DNA from: Pelecanus crispus
Lineage: Eukaryota; Chordata; Aves; Pelecaniformes; Pelecanidae
NCBI RefSeq assembly: GCF_030463565.1
Contig: NC_134648.1
Span: 10,271,806-10,335,805, forward strand
Direction of reading: 5' to 3'
DNA length: 64,000 bases
The notes beneath the pieces are model-generated. The model was not told the DNA's origin. It did not search any database and saw only the letters and a list, made by a program, of their open reading frames with translations. How positions within the stretch are numbered: the stretch's first letter is position 1; every line of letters begins with the position of its first letter. Positions 12,901-23,270 of this stretch are shown here, piece after piece. The position numbers and the translations under genes were made by a program.

Positions 12901-15900
12901 GAGGGGGAAAAAAATGACACGATCATAGAGCATGTTAGTATATTAAAACCATTAGCCTTAAAGGCTTTGTGAAAAAGGAAAATTTTGGTCTGCTAAGATC
13001 AGGACTGCTCACCAGTCAGAGTGCGTGCAGGGCGACAGCCCCCTTCTGCTCAGTATGCTCTTGTGGCTGGTGGAGCAGATCTCTCCTCTCGCCACTGACC
13101 ACCGCTCCATAAAAGGGTACAAGCACACAGCTTTTTTTAAGACAGACGTAATTTTGAAGATAAGTATATGGGGTAAATAACATCTACCTAGTTCTCTGTG
13201 ACCGCTCCAGATTCGTTACTGGTCTGCTAAGCAAACTTTACAAAGCAGTGTGTGTTCAAAGAGAAATGAATTAGCTCAAGCTTGTTTATTATAATGTTAT
13301 TTACACATAGCACTGCAGACTTTGTAACAGTGCTATATGGAATCAATATGTCAAATGACAGCTTACACTTTCTTTTCATGGGTTAATTTTTTGGCCATAA
13401 CTCCAGGACTGAGTAAGACTTTTTTTTGGCTTATCAAAGTATTTCAAAGTTATATTTTCCATTTTAAAGTGTAGGCATGCAAAATGAGGATAAGGGTACT
13501 CATTTAGAATGCTTTTTTTTGAACTCTTGCCTTTCTCTCACAAATAAATAATGCAAAACTTGACTTGTGGAAATGAGATTTATATAGGTCAGTGAATGAA
13601 TCTGGTACTGACTTGCTCTTTAAAAGAAAGTTTTGAGATGGCCAAGTCATAAAGGCATACCTGGTTAATACCGCAGAATCTCTATTGAGAATAACTGCAT
13701 TGCACGTCCTCGATCAAAAATGTTTTGCCGTGCCCAGTGAGTGAAAAGCAACTGGAAAACTGTGCATCTGGGGATTCCTGTTATCCAGGAAAATTTTTGC
13801 TTGGGCTGTATACAAGACAGGGGAGATGGGACAGGGATTTTGGTGGGGCTCTGAGTGGGTAGACTACCCTAGATAGCACATTTGCCATTTGAGTGGCCCT
13901 TAATACCAACAGATGTAAAAATTACAGCCACCGAAGTGGTATGGCAGAAAGGTGGCTTAGGTCCTGATTTTTAAAACTGTTCAGATGACCCAAAGTCATA
14001 TAATATTTCATGTCTTTAAAATCACTTTGATACCATATTCCTATTGAAAATCCGTGACAATTTTCAGTAAGAATATGGTATCATACTCTCATATATATGT
14101 CCAAAAATATTTTTTGAAAACTAGTTCTTCAATCCATCTATTTGTCGCCATACATTTCAGGTTCCTTAAGGTGTACAGAGGCAGTAAGGAAGAGTTAGTT
14201 CCCAGTTCTTCTGTTACGAAGCTCATGAAATACGAGAAATGTGTTTTAAATAGTTAGGTGGTCAAATGTATAGCAGATGTCTCAAAAATAATTACACATA
14301 CCATGAAGAGATGTTTCAGGAATTTGATTTTTTTGCATTTGTTAAAAATGATTCTTGTTTTAAGAAGTGCCTGACTTTTCATGAATTTCCATGCCCAATT
14401 CATTCCCAAGGAGTAGCCTGAAACTATATTACATCCTGTAAATAATTTTGTAACTTTATAAATACACATTTACATACTAGGCAATAATGGGTCCAAAGGA
14501 TTGTAAAGTATACAGAAAGTTGATTCCACTGAGTACAATATTTAGAGAGGAGGTGGATTTTTTTCTTCCAAAGTATGTCCCTCTCCACTGCAGCTCAATG
14601 CATTTCTATGCTTTGTAAACCAGTGTCTAAACACTGTAACACACATTGGCATCAGTTACAATCTTGGATATCTGGCAAGCAGCACTGACTTTTGCAGCCT
14701 CCAGTGGGACCTTGTTAAGAGTGCCTGTGTATAAGATTATTTTTTTAAAACTATTAAAACAGAAATTTGTGGGTCCTTAACTCTGGCTTTTTGCAAGGAA
14801 TCAGTGGCTTTTGGGTCCTGCATCATCAGCAAACTTAACCAACAGATACCTTGAGATGTGATGCAGCAGAATACAGCAGCCTATGCCAGAGATTCACCAG
14901 GATCTAAAAAGCAAGTGACTACAGTAGAATAGGTGGTAAACCTTCTATTTCAGCAGTGGATGGACACTAAGTAATTATGAATTGATTACTATGGCAGGTC
15001 AAAGAGTCTTGAGGTTAACTGCTTGGAATCAATTTTATGTATTTGGTTAGCTTTTGATTTCTTCATTTGTTTAAACAGTGCAAAAATAGCAACATTAACA
15101 GCATATTCTATTTCAGAGTTAGAAACATGGGAGATCTGAATGTAAGTAAACTTGAGGTTTATTCTTTGTCCTTGCCTTTATCTAATACTTTCAGCACTCC
15201 AAGTAGGGAAAAAAAACCACTATACCCTCCACCAAATTATTTTTAATATTTCTTTCTATGGCAGAGAGACTGGGAAGGCTTTTTTCGTTTCATGTTGGTG
15301 TTGGGTTCTTCAAACTGTATTCAAGGTCAAATTTGATAGAAAAAAAAGATAGTGAAGCCAAAAATTTTTGAAAATAAGATAGAACCCATCTTACTGAGGC
15401 TTGAATTTTGGTTTAGGATTTAGCAGCAGAAACAGCTCAGACCCAACCAAGGGTCTGTTCTGGGCATTTTTTTGGGTCCCGTTAGAAAGGACACGTGTAC
15501 AGCACAGATATTCTTATGTTCTTTGACTTTTTATTGTCATTTAATATCTTGCCGTAGCTGTGCATTTTAAATTTGACTTTTCCATTGGCGTACACAAACA
15601 GGTGCACTCTTTAGCTCGCTGATATACTGCTGGTATGATAGAAGTAGTAACCAACATATGTGATATAATTTTTACTTAGCTATGGCACTGTGTGTCTTTG
15701 GCCCATGTTCCGCTTTGTGATACTTACAGATGTCATATTGGTATTAAGGTGACATGAATATAGATGACATCTTCTATTGAAGTTATTGGCAAAACATCTG
15801 CTCACTTCAAGGAGAGCAGGATTGATCCAGTATTCTCTCAGTGAATCAACTATCACAAGTATCTTTAAACTGTGCAAAGATAGGAAGGATGCTATCTAGG

Positions 15901-15954
15901 TATGGGTAGTGGAAATGAGGAGATAAGAGGTCAGTTGTCCCTTCTTCATAATTT
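9947..15954. other. Intergenic or distal 3' UTR, AT-rich unique sequence
   Basis: No exon-like open frame with splice context was found. The stretch holds an A-rich tract at 10037-10065, T-rich tracts at 10467-10482 and 11317-11344, and otherwise unique-looking sequence. A segment near 10350-10430 weakly resembles an old amniote interspersed repeat. It lies between convergent genes, and part of it may be a long KIAA1549L 3' UTR. Confidence 0.55.
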
Positions 15955-16080
15955 CGGCTTGGTCCTGGACAAGGTGCTTAATCTGACTATGCCTCAGTGT
16001 CCCCGTCTGTAAAGCAGGGTTAAGGGACAGTCTCTCCTCACACCTCTGGTGAGAGGTTGAACTAACTGATAATGTTAGAA
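15955..16080 (+). repeat. MIR-like ancient SINE
   Basis: The segment holds the well-known MIR core and tail pattern: a CCTGGACAAG-type step, 'CTTAATCTGACTATGCCTCA', then a CCCCGTCTGTAAA block followed by a GGG-rich run and a 'GAGGTTGAACTAACT'-like end. It is strongly diverged from the consensus, as expected of a repeat older than the bird-mammal split. Identification is by eye. Confidence 0.65.
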
Positions 16081-18732
16081 AAACTCAAACCCTGGGGTGG
16101 AAGTGGATACTTTAGTACAAAGCACTAGTTATTATGTCATGGAGCTTGGTAATTGTTCAAGACTATAAATTACCTGTTCCTCTGGTAGTATTTAAATATA
16201 CATGAATTTACAAGAAAAAAACCCCACTTCCTGATACTATTTCAGTACGTTCTAGGAAGCCTTTCCAATAACAGCTTCTATACTTTTTTACAGAGATGTT
16301 ATATCAATAAATTCTCTCACTTCCCATGCAACAGATCTCACTTTCTGATGAAATGAACTTTTCTTACGTCTTTGAATTATGGAAAGGACTAGCTCTGCAT
16401 GATTACAAATATCCATGTTATCGTTGTTGTTCACAGCTTGATTCAACTCAACTGTAATGGCTGTGTCTGTGAAAATTGCTCAAAATTTGTGTTTCAGCTG
16501 TAAATGGGAAAATTAGTTTTCTGAAGCCAGTTAGAGCTGCAAAATTGAGAGTGATTTGTAAAGCCAAGTGTAGGGATTAAACTGAAAGAGGAAGAAAATA
16601 ATTAATTAAAAATTTATACTATGCAATCAGAAGGGAAATCTCCAAGAACTGGTTCCTTTTGCAATTACAAACGTAAAACCATACCAATGGTAAAATTTTA
16701 CATATCACTGAAAAGGAGGCATTTAAAATGTTCTGGGTCATTACCAAATGGCTGTGTTTTTACTCTGAACCGTAGGATGATTCTAGAAATGAAGCTTAAG
16801 AGTACATAGAATAGTTTCTTTCATGTTAGTGGCTATAGCTTAGTTGAAGTTGTACATGTTTTTTCTTGGCAATTTTGCACATTAAATAAAATATGTCTTA
16901 TAATCTATGTTGCTACCTATTGGTTGTTCCTGCTGTGTCCTTTTCTGTATACCAGCTGCTTTAAAGCATCAACATGCCTTTCCCTTGGAGCTGCCAGGCT
17001 TCTGGGCTGTGTAGGGGTCCTGCTGCTCATGCTCTCGAGGCAGAGCCTGGTAAAGAACAGGGCAAGAGTTTTAAGAACTCCACAGGTTAATACCATGTAT
17101 GTCAGTGGTGGTGTTCCCTCTGAAGAAAGGCATTTGCCTACCTTACAGAGGTAAGCAGGAGAGTAACCAGCAGGCCCGTGGGTTTTGAGGACATCTTGTG
17201 ACCCTGTGTTTCCTTTGTGAATTCTTGTTCTCACCTTAATGTCCTCTATGCCTTTCCCTATTATTCAATCAGTTACTGTGGTTTTTATTGGTATTTACTC
17301 AGGCCTAAGTTTCCTGCTGTCAGTCTGAAGTGAAATGGAAAGAAAAAGGAAAATGCAGGTATGTGCTTTTGACAGTACTGCTTTTGTGTAATTTGTGATG
17401 CAAGAAATTTGGAATAAAAAGTTCATTTTACTACAAGGAAAAACACATCTAACCCTTCCTCCCTCTTTTTGTAGTTTCAGAGAAAAAAAGAGGCAGGAAA
17501 GGATCTTCCCAAAATAGAGGATAAATGAAGTTCCTAGTGTACATATCACTAGTAAGGTTCTGGACAGATGGTATACTTAAGATCCAGTTATATATATATA
17601 AGTTGTGACTGTGAGTGCTTAAATTGCCTCAAGGGGTTGTTCTGGCTTTTCTCAAGATATACCAAAATCTCAGCCTATTTCGCAAATGTATGTTTTTAGT
17701 GTGTAACATTAAACAACTGACTAGTGTTATTAATAATTATAGATTTCCATAGGAAGGCCAAATGCACCACATATCAACTGCTTCCTGATTAGCACCTCTT
17801 ATGGCACCTCTTTGATTCAGTATCTAGATGTCAGTGATCTTAAGAAACACTACCTCCCAAACAAACAAAAGAGGACCCTAGAGTTGAGTGCTGCCCTGAT
17901 TTCCCTGCTTTATCTGGAGATATTAGCTCTGAATTTTCAGGACAGGTGAATCTACCATGCAGCATTCACTGCTGAAAACAGAAAAATAATTTTATGATAG
18001 CTGTAGTGCTTTTGGATTTCCTCTGTAATCTGTCTCTGAGCTAATTAAGGCAGCTTTACTTGAAGATTAATTTACATTCTAATCATCCATTGTAATAAGG
18101 CTGAGTATCTATTTAGAGAATTTTAACATAGCAAACTGAAATACAGCAGTCTGAAATTTTATGGACCCAACTGTTTGGTATAAAATACTTTAAAGCTTAA
18201 ACGCATTCCTGTTTTCAAATGGCTTTGTAACTGATTTTTCCCATCATAAAGCAGCCAAGGGTGCTTCAGGTTTTAGAAGCGAAAGACCTGAGGGCACTGC
18301 TTGGGGAGCACCTGAGTATCACTGTAGGTGTAGACACAGCTCTTTCAGCGAGGCAGCTGTCATTGCTCAGCCCTCAGGTTGGCTGAGAAGACATGACACT
18401 CTGCTTTTTGAGAAGCCTTCTTTGTTAAGAATTGGAAATGGAAGCAACCTACTGATGTTTTGAGATCTCTGCCCATGAATCAAAATCGTAGCCTAATGTT
18501 TCTTTCTTGAATGCAATAGAGAGAGATTTGTTGAGTCACAAGGCAGCTGTATGAAAGAGATCTGAGCTGTGCCAGCATCTAAGTGTCAGGTTTAGCCTTC
18601 CCTAAGCAGTAATGGAAATCCTTGTAGGCCCTTGCAATAACCATTAGAAACTTAGAGTGGTTCAGGAGTGAAATTATCCTGGAGGTTTGCAAAAATAAGA
18701 TAGTTCCTCTGCTACTTAACTTGATTTTGATC
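16081..18732. other. Intergenic sequence
   Basis: Between the MIR-like SINE and the CR1 tail I see no exon. An AATAAA at about 16886 with a T/G-rich downstream context is a possible very distal KIAA1549L poly(A) site. The overlapping open frames at 16917-17234 on both strands have no domain. Confidence 0.5.
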
Positions 18733-18968
18733 TTAGACTTAGACTAGACATTAGAAAGAAGTTTTTTACAATGAGGGTGGTGAAGCACTGGAACAGGTTG
18801 CCCAGAGAGGTGGTGGAGGCCCCATCCCTGGCAACATTCAAGGTCAGGTTGGATGGGGCTCTGAGCAACCTGATCCGGTTAAAGCTGTCCCTGCTCACTG
18901 CAGGGGGGTTGGGCTAGATGACCTCTAAAGGTCCCTTCCAACCCCAAGCATTCTATGATTCTATGATT
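18733..18968 (+). repeat. CR1 LINE 3' end
   Basis: A 5'-truncated CR1 in + orientation. It encodes the decayed end of the reverse-transcriptase ORF (the GTGGTGAAGCACTGGAACAG and TTGCCCAGAGAGGTGGTGGA blocks). The 3' UTR follows with GGGGGGTTGGGCTAGATGAC and the terminal ATTCTATGATTCTATGAT. It resembles the copy at 42004 more than the one at 34226. Confidence 0.93.
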
Positions 18969-19604
18969 TAAAAGCTCTTAACTTCTGTGTGAAGCCTTTG
19001 AAGACCCCTGTATATTGGCCCTTTTTGTCCCGTCCAAGTTTGTCTTTCGGTACTTTGTTAAGCACTAATATGGTTCCCATTTTCACAGTAATCAACCATT
19101 GCAGTATCTGTTCATAGGTTTAGCCTCAAAACTCTTTGAGAGACTTTTTATCCTCATTCTGCAGAGGGACCTGTAAAACACCAAAGCTCAGTTTTCCGAG
19201 GTATTTCAGTAATAATTTGGTTCTTTAGGCACGTAGATCTACCTTTTATATATTTACTGCCTCAGTCTCCAAGACGTGGTTGGAAAGAGAGATAAATTGT
19301 TGGTGGTTATGTGAGCATTTCCTGACCAGGTGTAAAAATACCTCGTTTAAGAAGCCCACTTTGGAAGTTGCTGGTAGTGTGCTGTCTGGAGTAAACCAGC
19401 TTAAAAGATGCCAAGTAGTGAAAACAGAACTGTTTAGCCAGAAGCACAATGTCATTAATTAGGGTCTAAAGAGCTAAGCAGCAATTAAATGGTGCCAAGG
19501 TAGGCCTGAAAAGGAGATTCAAGAGAGCTGAAGAGAGAGGGTGTTTCTACTGGAGTGAATAATGCGTTTGTAGCGTAAAGGGGGGAGCTCGCGGTAGCTG
19601 CTGT
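18969..19604. other. Intergenic sequence
   Basis: Unique-looking sequence without an exon. A segment near 19140-19205 is faintly similar to a MIR in reverse orientation, but too weak to call. Reading frames on both strands at 19246-19462 overlap each other and show no domain. Confidence 0.5.
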
Positions 19605-20000
19605 TGATCCGTGAACGCTCGGCCGGGTGTGCGGGGGCTGTCAGGGCCTCGGGCGCGCCAGGAGGCTGCCGGCACCCTGAGCAGCCTGCCCCGGGCCCTC
19701 CACCGCCTGCTCTCTGCCCCACAGGCCCCGGAGCCCCATCTAAGCTCAGGCCCCGGCTCCCACCCTGGCCTGGGCTGTGTTGCAGGTGTGCCTGCGAGTG
19801 GGCTTCTAGGTTTTAGGGCTGCTTGGTGAGACCCTCCATGGGCCTGTGTGACAGGTAGTCTTGTCTCCAGTCCTGCCCCTGGGCTTCCTGCACGGGCCCG
19901 GGGCCTGGCCCCGCACCTTGCCCTGCCTGAGGCACACCGGAGCGTGGCACAAAACCTGGCCTTACCACGCTGCACCCGGCCCTGCTCAGGCTTTGTTTCA
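19605..20000. other. Isolated GC-rich block of unknown nature
   Basis: About 400 bases rich in G and C, with several CpG sites at its start (GCGTTTG, GAACGCTCGGCCGGGTG), set abruptly in AT-rich DNA. Open frames run on both strands (- strand 175 codons over 19547-20074). Their translation is Ala/Gly/Pro/Arg-rich in every frame, which is what GC-rich DNA gives by chance, and I recognise no domain. It could be a small CpG island with an unannotated non-coding transcript, or an old mobile-element piece. It lies 1.3 kb beyond the C11orf91 stop codon. Confidence 0.5.
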
Positions 20001-21160
20001 TTAAACCCCATATTTATTAGCAGATGAAACTGTGAATTGCCATATAGGCCGAGACATCTGGCTGACAATGGCACTTGCGGATGGTAAGATCCTGTTTAAG
20101 ATCTCCTAGCTGCTCTGATAAAATGTGATTATTAGAGCTTGCTGATTGACAAATGGGAGTTATAAACTAGTTTTTTTTTAATACAAACTCTGTAGGGCAG
20201 ATCAAAATCTGGCTGGGAAGATTAAGATAGTAAAAGAGTGAATGCTGTAATAAGCAGCAATAGGAAATAAAATTTTGATATATTGTGTTAAAATGCTACA
20301 CAGTCGAGCAACTTGAACGCAGTTTAAAAAAAAACAGATTAAAATACTACTCTCTTAAAAAAAAAAAAGCTGCTTGCCAAAATATGATAGCTTCAGGGTT
20401 GGTGACTTTATTATTTCATGCTGCCACCTACTGCTCTTGAATTAGAACAGCAAAAATAATTGATATCTTTTTGTCAGTCTGATGAGCCTATTTACTATGT
20501 CGTTAGGTTATTCTCGATGCCCTATATGGCATTACTTTTTTAATGGCAGATGTTCTCCAGATCTTCAATTTGTCATCGCTGCCTCTGTCCATTTTTTTTC
20601 TCATGAAAGGACATGCCTTCCAAACATAAGGATGTCATCACTCCAAAAACTGCCACAGGCTTTAGCCTAAGTACTATTAGTCCTAAAATAATAGTAAAAT
20701 GTTAGTTGAAAGTCAGTTATACGACTATTCTGTTAAAAACTAACTCAAGCCATAGCTTCTGTAATTTTGTGGTACACTAAAGACAATAAAAGAATACACT
20801 GTGATTGTTTGTAACAAAGATTTTTATGCTAACGTGAAAGTCGTTTTCTAAAGCTTGCTGAGAGGCATAGGACTTTTGACCATATCTATTTACTCTCAGT
20901 TGCACTTACTTAACGTACTTAGAATTAAAATCAAAACAAACCCTGTATTTTGTATTGGAATTACCATGTTTCCCTGCTATACATGTACCTTGAACGTTAT
21001 CAATGGGCTGCTAGGAATCCTGACATCAGCAGTGTTAATTTCTTACTGTTTTTTAAGACAATATTATCCATCCTGTTTGCCTATAGTAACTGGAGAAAAA
21101 ATGTTAAAATACACAGTAGTTTTATCAGTAACTAGTACCAGACAAATACTACACAGAAGT
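20001..21160. other. Intergenic, downstream of C11orf91
   Basis: AT-rich sequence with several short A- or T-runs (for example 20359-20368). No exon or repeat was recognised. The frame at 20855-21196 (113 codons, + strand) lacks splice sites and domain features and lies antisense to the C11orf91 3' end, so I regard it as chance. Confidence 0.5.
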
Positions 21161-21180
21161 CAACAAGAAAATATACTGTA

Positions 21181-21186
21181 TTTATT
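21181..21186 (-). terminator. C11orf91: Candidate C11orf91 polyadenylation signal
   Basis: The + strand TTTATT is AATAAA on the - strand, 119 bases past the C11orf91 stop codon. A T/G-containing stretch (TTCTTGTTGACTTCTGTGTA on the - strand) follows. This implies a short 3' UTR of about 140 bases. The position is plausible but unproven. Confidence 0.5.
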
Positions 21187-21304
21187 AATTTGGTAGAAGA
21201 ATAGCATATAATAAGTAGAAAAATAATATTGAAGATCCATTAAAATACTCTGTAGTGACACAGTGACAGACTATCCAGCTGAAATAATCCCCATATGTTG
21301 GTGG

Positions 21305-21375
21305 CTATTTCTTCAGCTTCTGCCTTGCTCTCATGCCTTGTATCTTTTCTTCTTTCAGTGCCTTCAGAAGTTTAT
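21305..21375 (-). CDS. C11orf91: C11orf91 exon 2 (C-terminal 23 residues and stop)
   Basis: This 71-base terminal coding exon is too short for ordinary ORF listing. On the - strand, the acceptor TTTGTTCCTCTTTAG (ending 21376) is followed by AT, which completes a split Tyr codon with the T left at the end of exon 1. It then reads KLLKALKEEKIQGMRARQ KLKK and TAG (21307-21305). The joined junction ...DGFDAQQ-Y-KLLKALKEEK parallels the recalled human C11orf91 junction, which has Tyr-x-x-Leu-Lys-Ala-Leu-Lys at the same place. The tail is lysine/arginine-rich and helical. The phase match, the preserved motif and the short distance to the first exon (1180-base intron) together make this assignment strong. 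The protein's function is not known. Confidence 0.87.
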
Positions 21376-22555
21376 CTAAAGAGGAACAAAACATAATTTG
21401 TCATTCATTTGGTCATTAATACTTCACAATACTTTTAAGAAAATCAAATAATGTGTTAAGCAAACTAGTGATATTCCTTACAATTTCTTGTCTAGCAAAT
21501 ATCTGAACACTAGAGTTTCTCACATGTAATGAAAATAATAGGCATTAAAATGGAGAAAGGTATGTATTGCTATGACGAAGGAAATAAACTATTAATTTCA
21601 TGTTCTGAAAAGTAAATGTATGCAAACTACCTATCACAATTTCTTTGAGATTTTCTTTTCAGTGTGTATATCTAATGGACATTTTTTTCTGTGTTCTTGT
21701 AACCTGTGCACTCCTGAAGGTTTCCTGACTGGCAGCCTGTGGCCTTGAAGGAAATGATGAGCATCGTATTCTTACTGTTGTTGGCCTCCCTGCTGGAACT
21801 CCTAGTAATCACTATCTACTGAACTATTTTATTTCCTGTATTTCCTCTGTGGCCACAAGGTTTTCAAATTAAAATGCCAAACTAATTTAACTGTTTGGTT
21901 TTTTTTTTTTTTTGCATCCAACCATCTGCGGTCATCAGTGGCCTTTATTTTAGACCAATGCTGATTTACAACCGCAGGATCTCAGTAGTAGCGGATACAT
22001 TTTACATGCACAAAGTCCCTCTGATTTGAGCGGTGTCTGAATTGTTTTTTTTGTGAACGCTTAATGGCTTTGGGGGTTTAATAACTTTGGGGGTTTTGTT
22101 CCTTTGTGCTGAAGTAACCACATCTGTAATTCTTGTGCCTCCTTTAACTTGTGCCCTCAGCGCTTGCCCGTGACCAGTGACCGGGGTGGATGGCACCGGA
22201 CACAACGGCTTTGCTCCCTGCACCCCGTGTGCTCCCCCAGGCACCCGCTGCCGGCAAGAGTTGGGGGCCGCGCCCCAGACCGGGGGAGCCTCACACCTAA
22301 CCCCGCCGCAGCACCGCTGGGTGCCCCTGGCCGGCTGGCGGCCGCCCCAAGGCCGCCTGTGCACACCAGCTTTCGGGGTTATTCATGCAGGAGCCTGCTG
22401 CCTTTGAGGCGGCCGGGGGGCCCCACCCCGCTGCCCAGCGGAGCCCGCTCGGCAGGCCGGGGCAGGCAGCGGTGCCCCGCGGGCCGGCCCCGGAGCGAGG
22501 GGAGCCGGGCTGGCCCCGGCCCCCGCCCGCCCCCCGGCCCCGGGGGGGGACGCAC
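21376..22555 (-). other. C11orf91: C11orf91 intron
   Basis: The single intron within the coding region is 1180 bases, with a GTGCGT donor just after the TAT-codon T and a CTCTTTAG acceptor. Its 5' part lies in the CpG island. Its 3' part is AT-rich and contains a T-run at about 21899-21913. Reading through the donor would give a Gly/Ala/Pro-rich artefact extension. Confidence 0.8.
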
Positions 22556-23270
22556 ACTGCTGCGCGTCGAAGCCGTCGCCGACGAGCGCCAGCAGCTCCA
22601 GCTCCTTGAGGCGGATGCCCAGCTCGCAGATCTCGCCCTCCAGCTGCGGCTGCTCCCCGGGCCGCCGCGCCGCGCCCCCGCCCTCGCCCTCCTCCGCAGC
22701 CGCCGCCGGGCAGAAGAAGCGCAGCGGCTCGTAGGCGATGGGCGCCAGCCCCGCGGCCCAGCGGGGCGCCCCGGCGGCGGCCGGCGGGGGCTGCCGCGGC
22801 CCGCACATGGCTGCGAAGGGCGTCCAGAGGCCGCCGCCGTCGGCCGGGGGCGGGACGGGCTCGGCGCGGTCGTGGAAGTGGGGGAAGTAGAGGGGCCGCG
22901 GCGGGCGCTGCTCGGTCATGGCGCCGGCCGCCAGCCCCCGGCCGCCAACGGCGGTTGTCCTGGAGACGGGCCGGGCCGCCCGCGGGCCTCTCCATCCCGG
23001 GCGCCGCGGGCCGGCTCCCAGCGCCGGCGGCAAGCACCGCGGGAGCCCGCCCGGGGCCGGCCCCTTGCCGTCCTCCCCTTCTCCCGCGGCGCCCCGAGCC
23101 GGCCCCGGGGCTGCAGCCGGGCAGCCGCCCGCCCTCGGCGGGCCGGCGGGCGGGCCCGGGCCCGCGGCCTCCCGCGGCGCCGGACGGAGGATTGAGTTTG
23201 AATCTCCCGGTGTCCAGCACGATCGGTATGGAGCCGAAGTGTGGGTGAGGTTGCCCGAGAGCTGAGTTTT
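22150..23270. promoter_or_regulatory. C11orf91: CpG island at the C11orf91 promoter and first exon
   Basis: A 1.1-kb block with very dense CpG and long G/C runs, contrasting sharply with the AT-rich surroundings. It covers the C11orf91 first coding exon, its 5' flank and the start of its intron. GGGCGG/CCGCCC-like Sp1 boxes are common and no clear TATA box is seen, as is usual for CpG-island promoters. Very long open frames on both strands (about 350 codons each) are by-products of the low stop-codon frequency. The island may also start a divergent + strand transcript towards 23.3 kb and beyond, which is inference. Confidence 0.85.
22556..22919 (-). CDS. C11orf91: C11orf91 exon 1 (start codon and residues 1-121)
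   Basis: The first coding exon of the bird C11orf91 orthologue, a small protein of unknown function. The start ATG at 22919-22917 gives [18 protein letters not shown]. The conserved stretches in order are [11 protein letters not shown] (5-15), a Pro/Gly/Ala-rich middle, [11 protein letters not shown] (59-69), and the helix [15 protein letters not shown] (96-110). [10 protein letters not shown] follows at the donor. These three blocks match, in order, the human protein as I recall it (RPAPPLYFPS, SIPYEPLRFF, ELCELEIRIKELELL..GDGFD). The exon ends with one base of a Tyr codon (T|GTGCGT). The full product is 144 residues, shorter than the human one (about 190), mainly in the low-complexity middle. 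The frame stays open upstream of this ATG, but no conserved residues lie there. The helix could be a coiled-coil contact site. No signal peptide or membrane segment is seen. Confidence 0.87.

Noticed and set aside
19547-20074. 175-codon - strand frame in the GC-rich block
   Set aside because: Composition-driven, with overlapping frames on both strands and no conserved motif.
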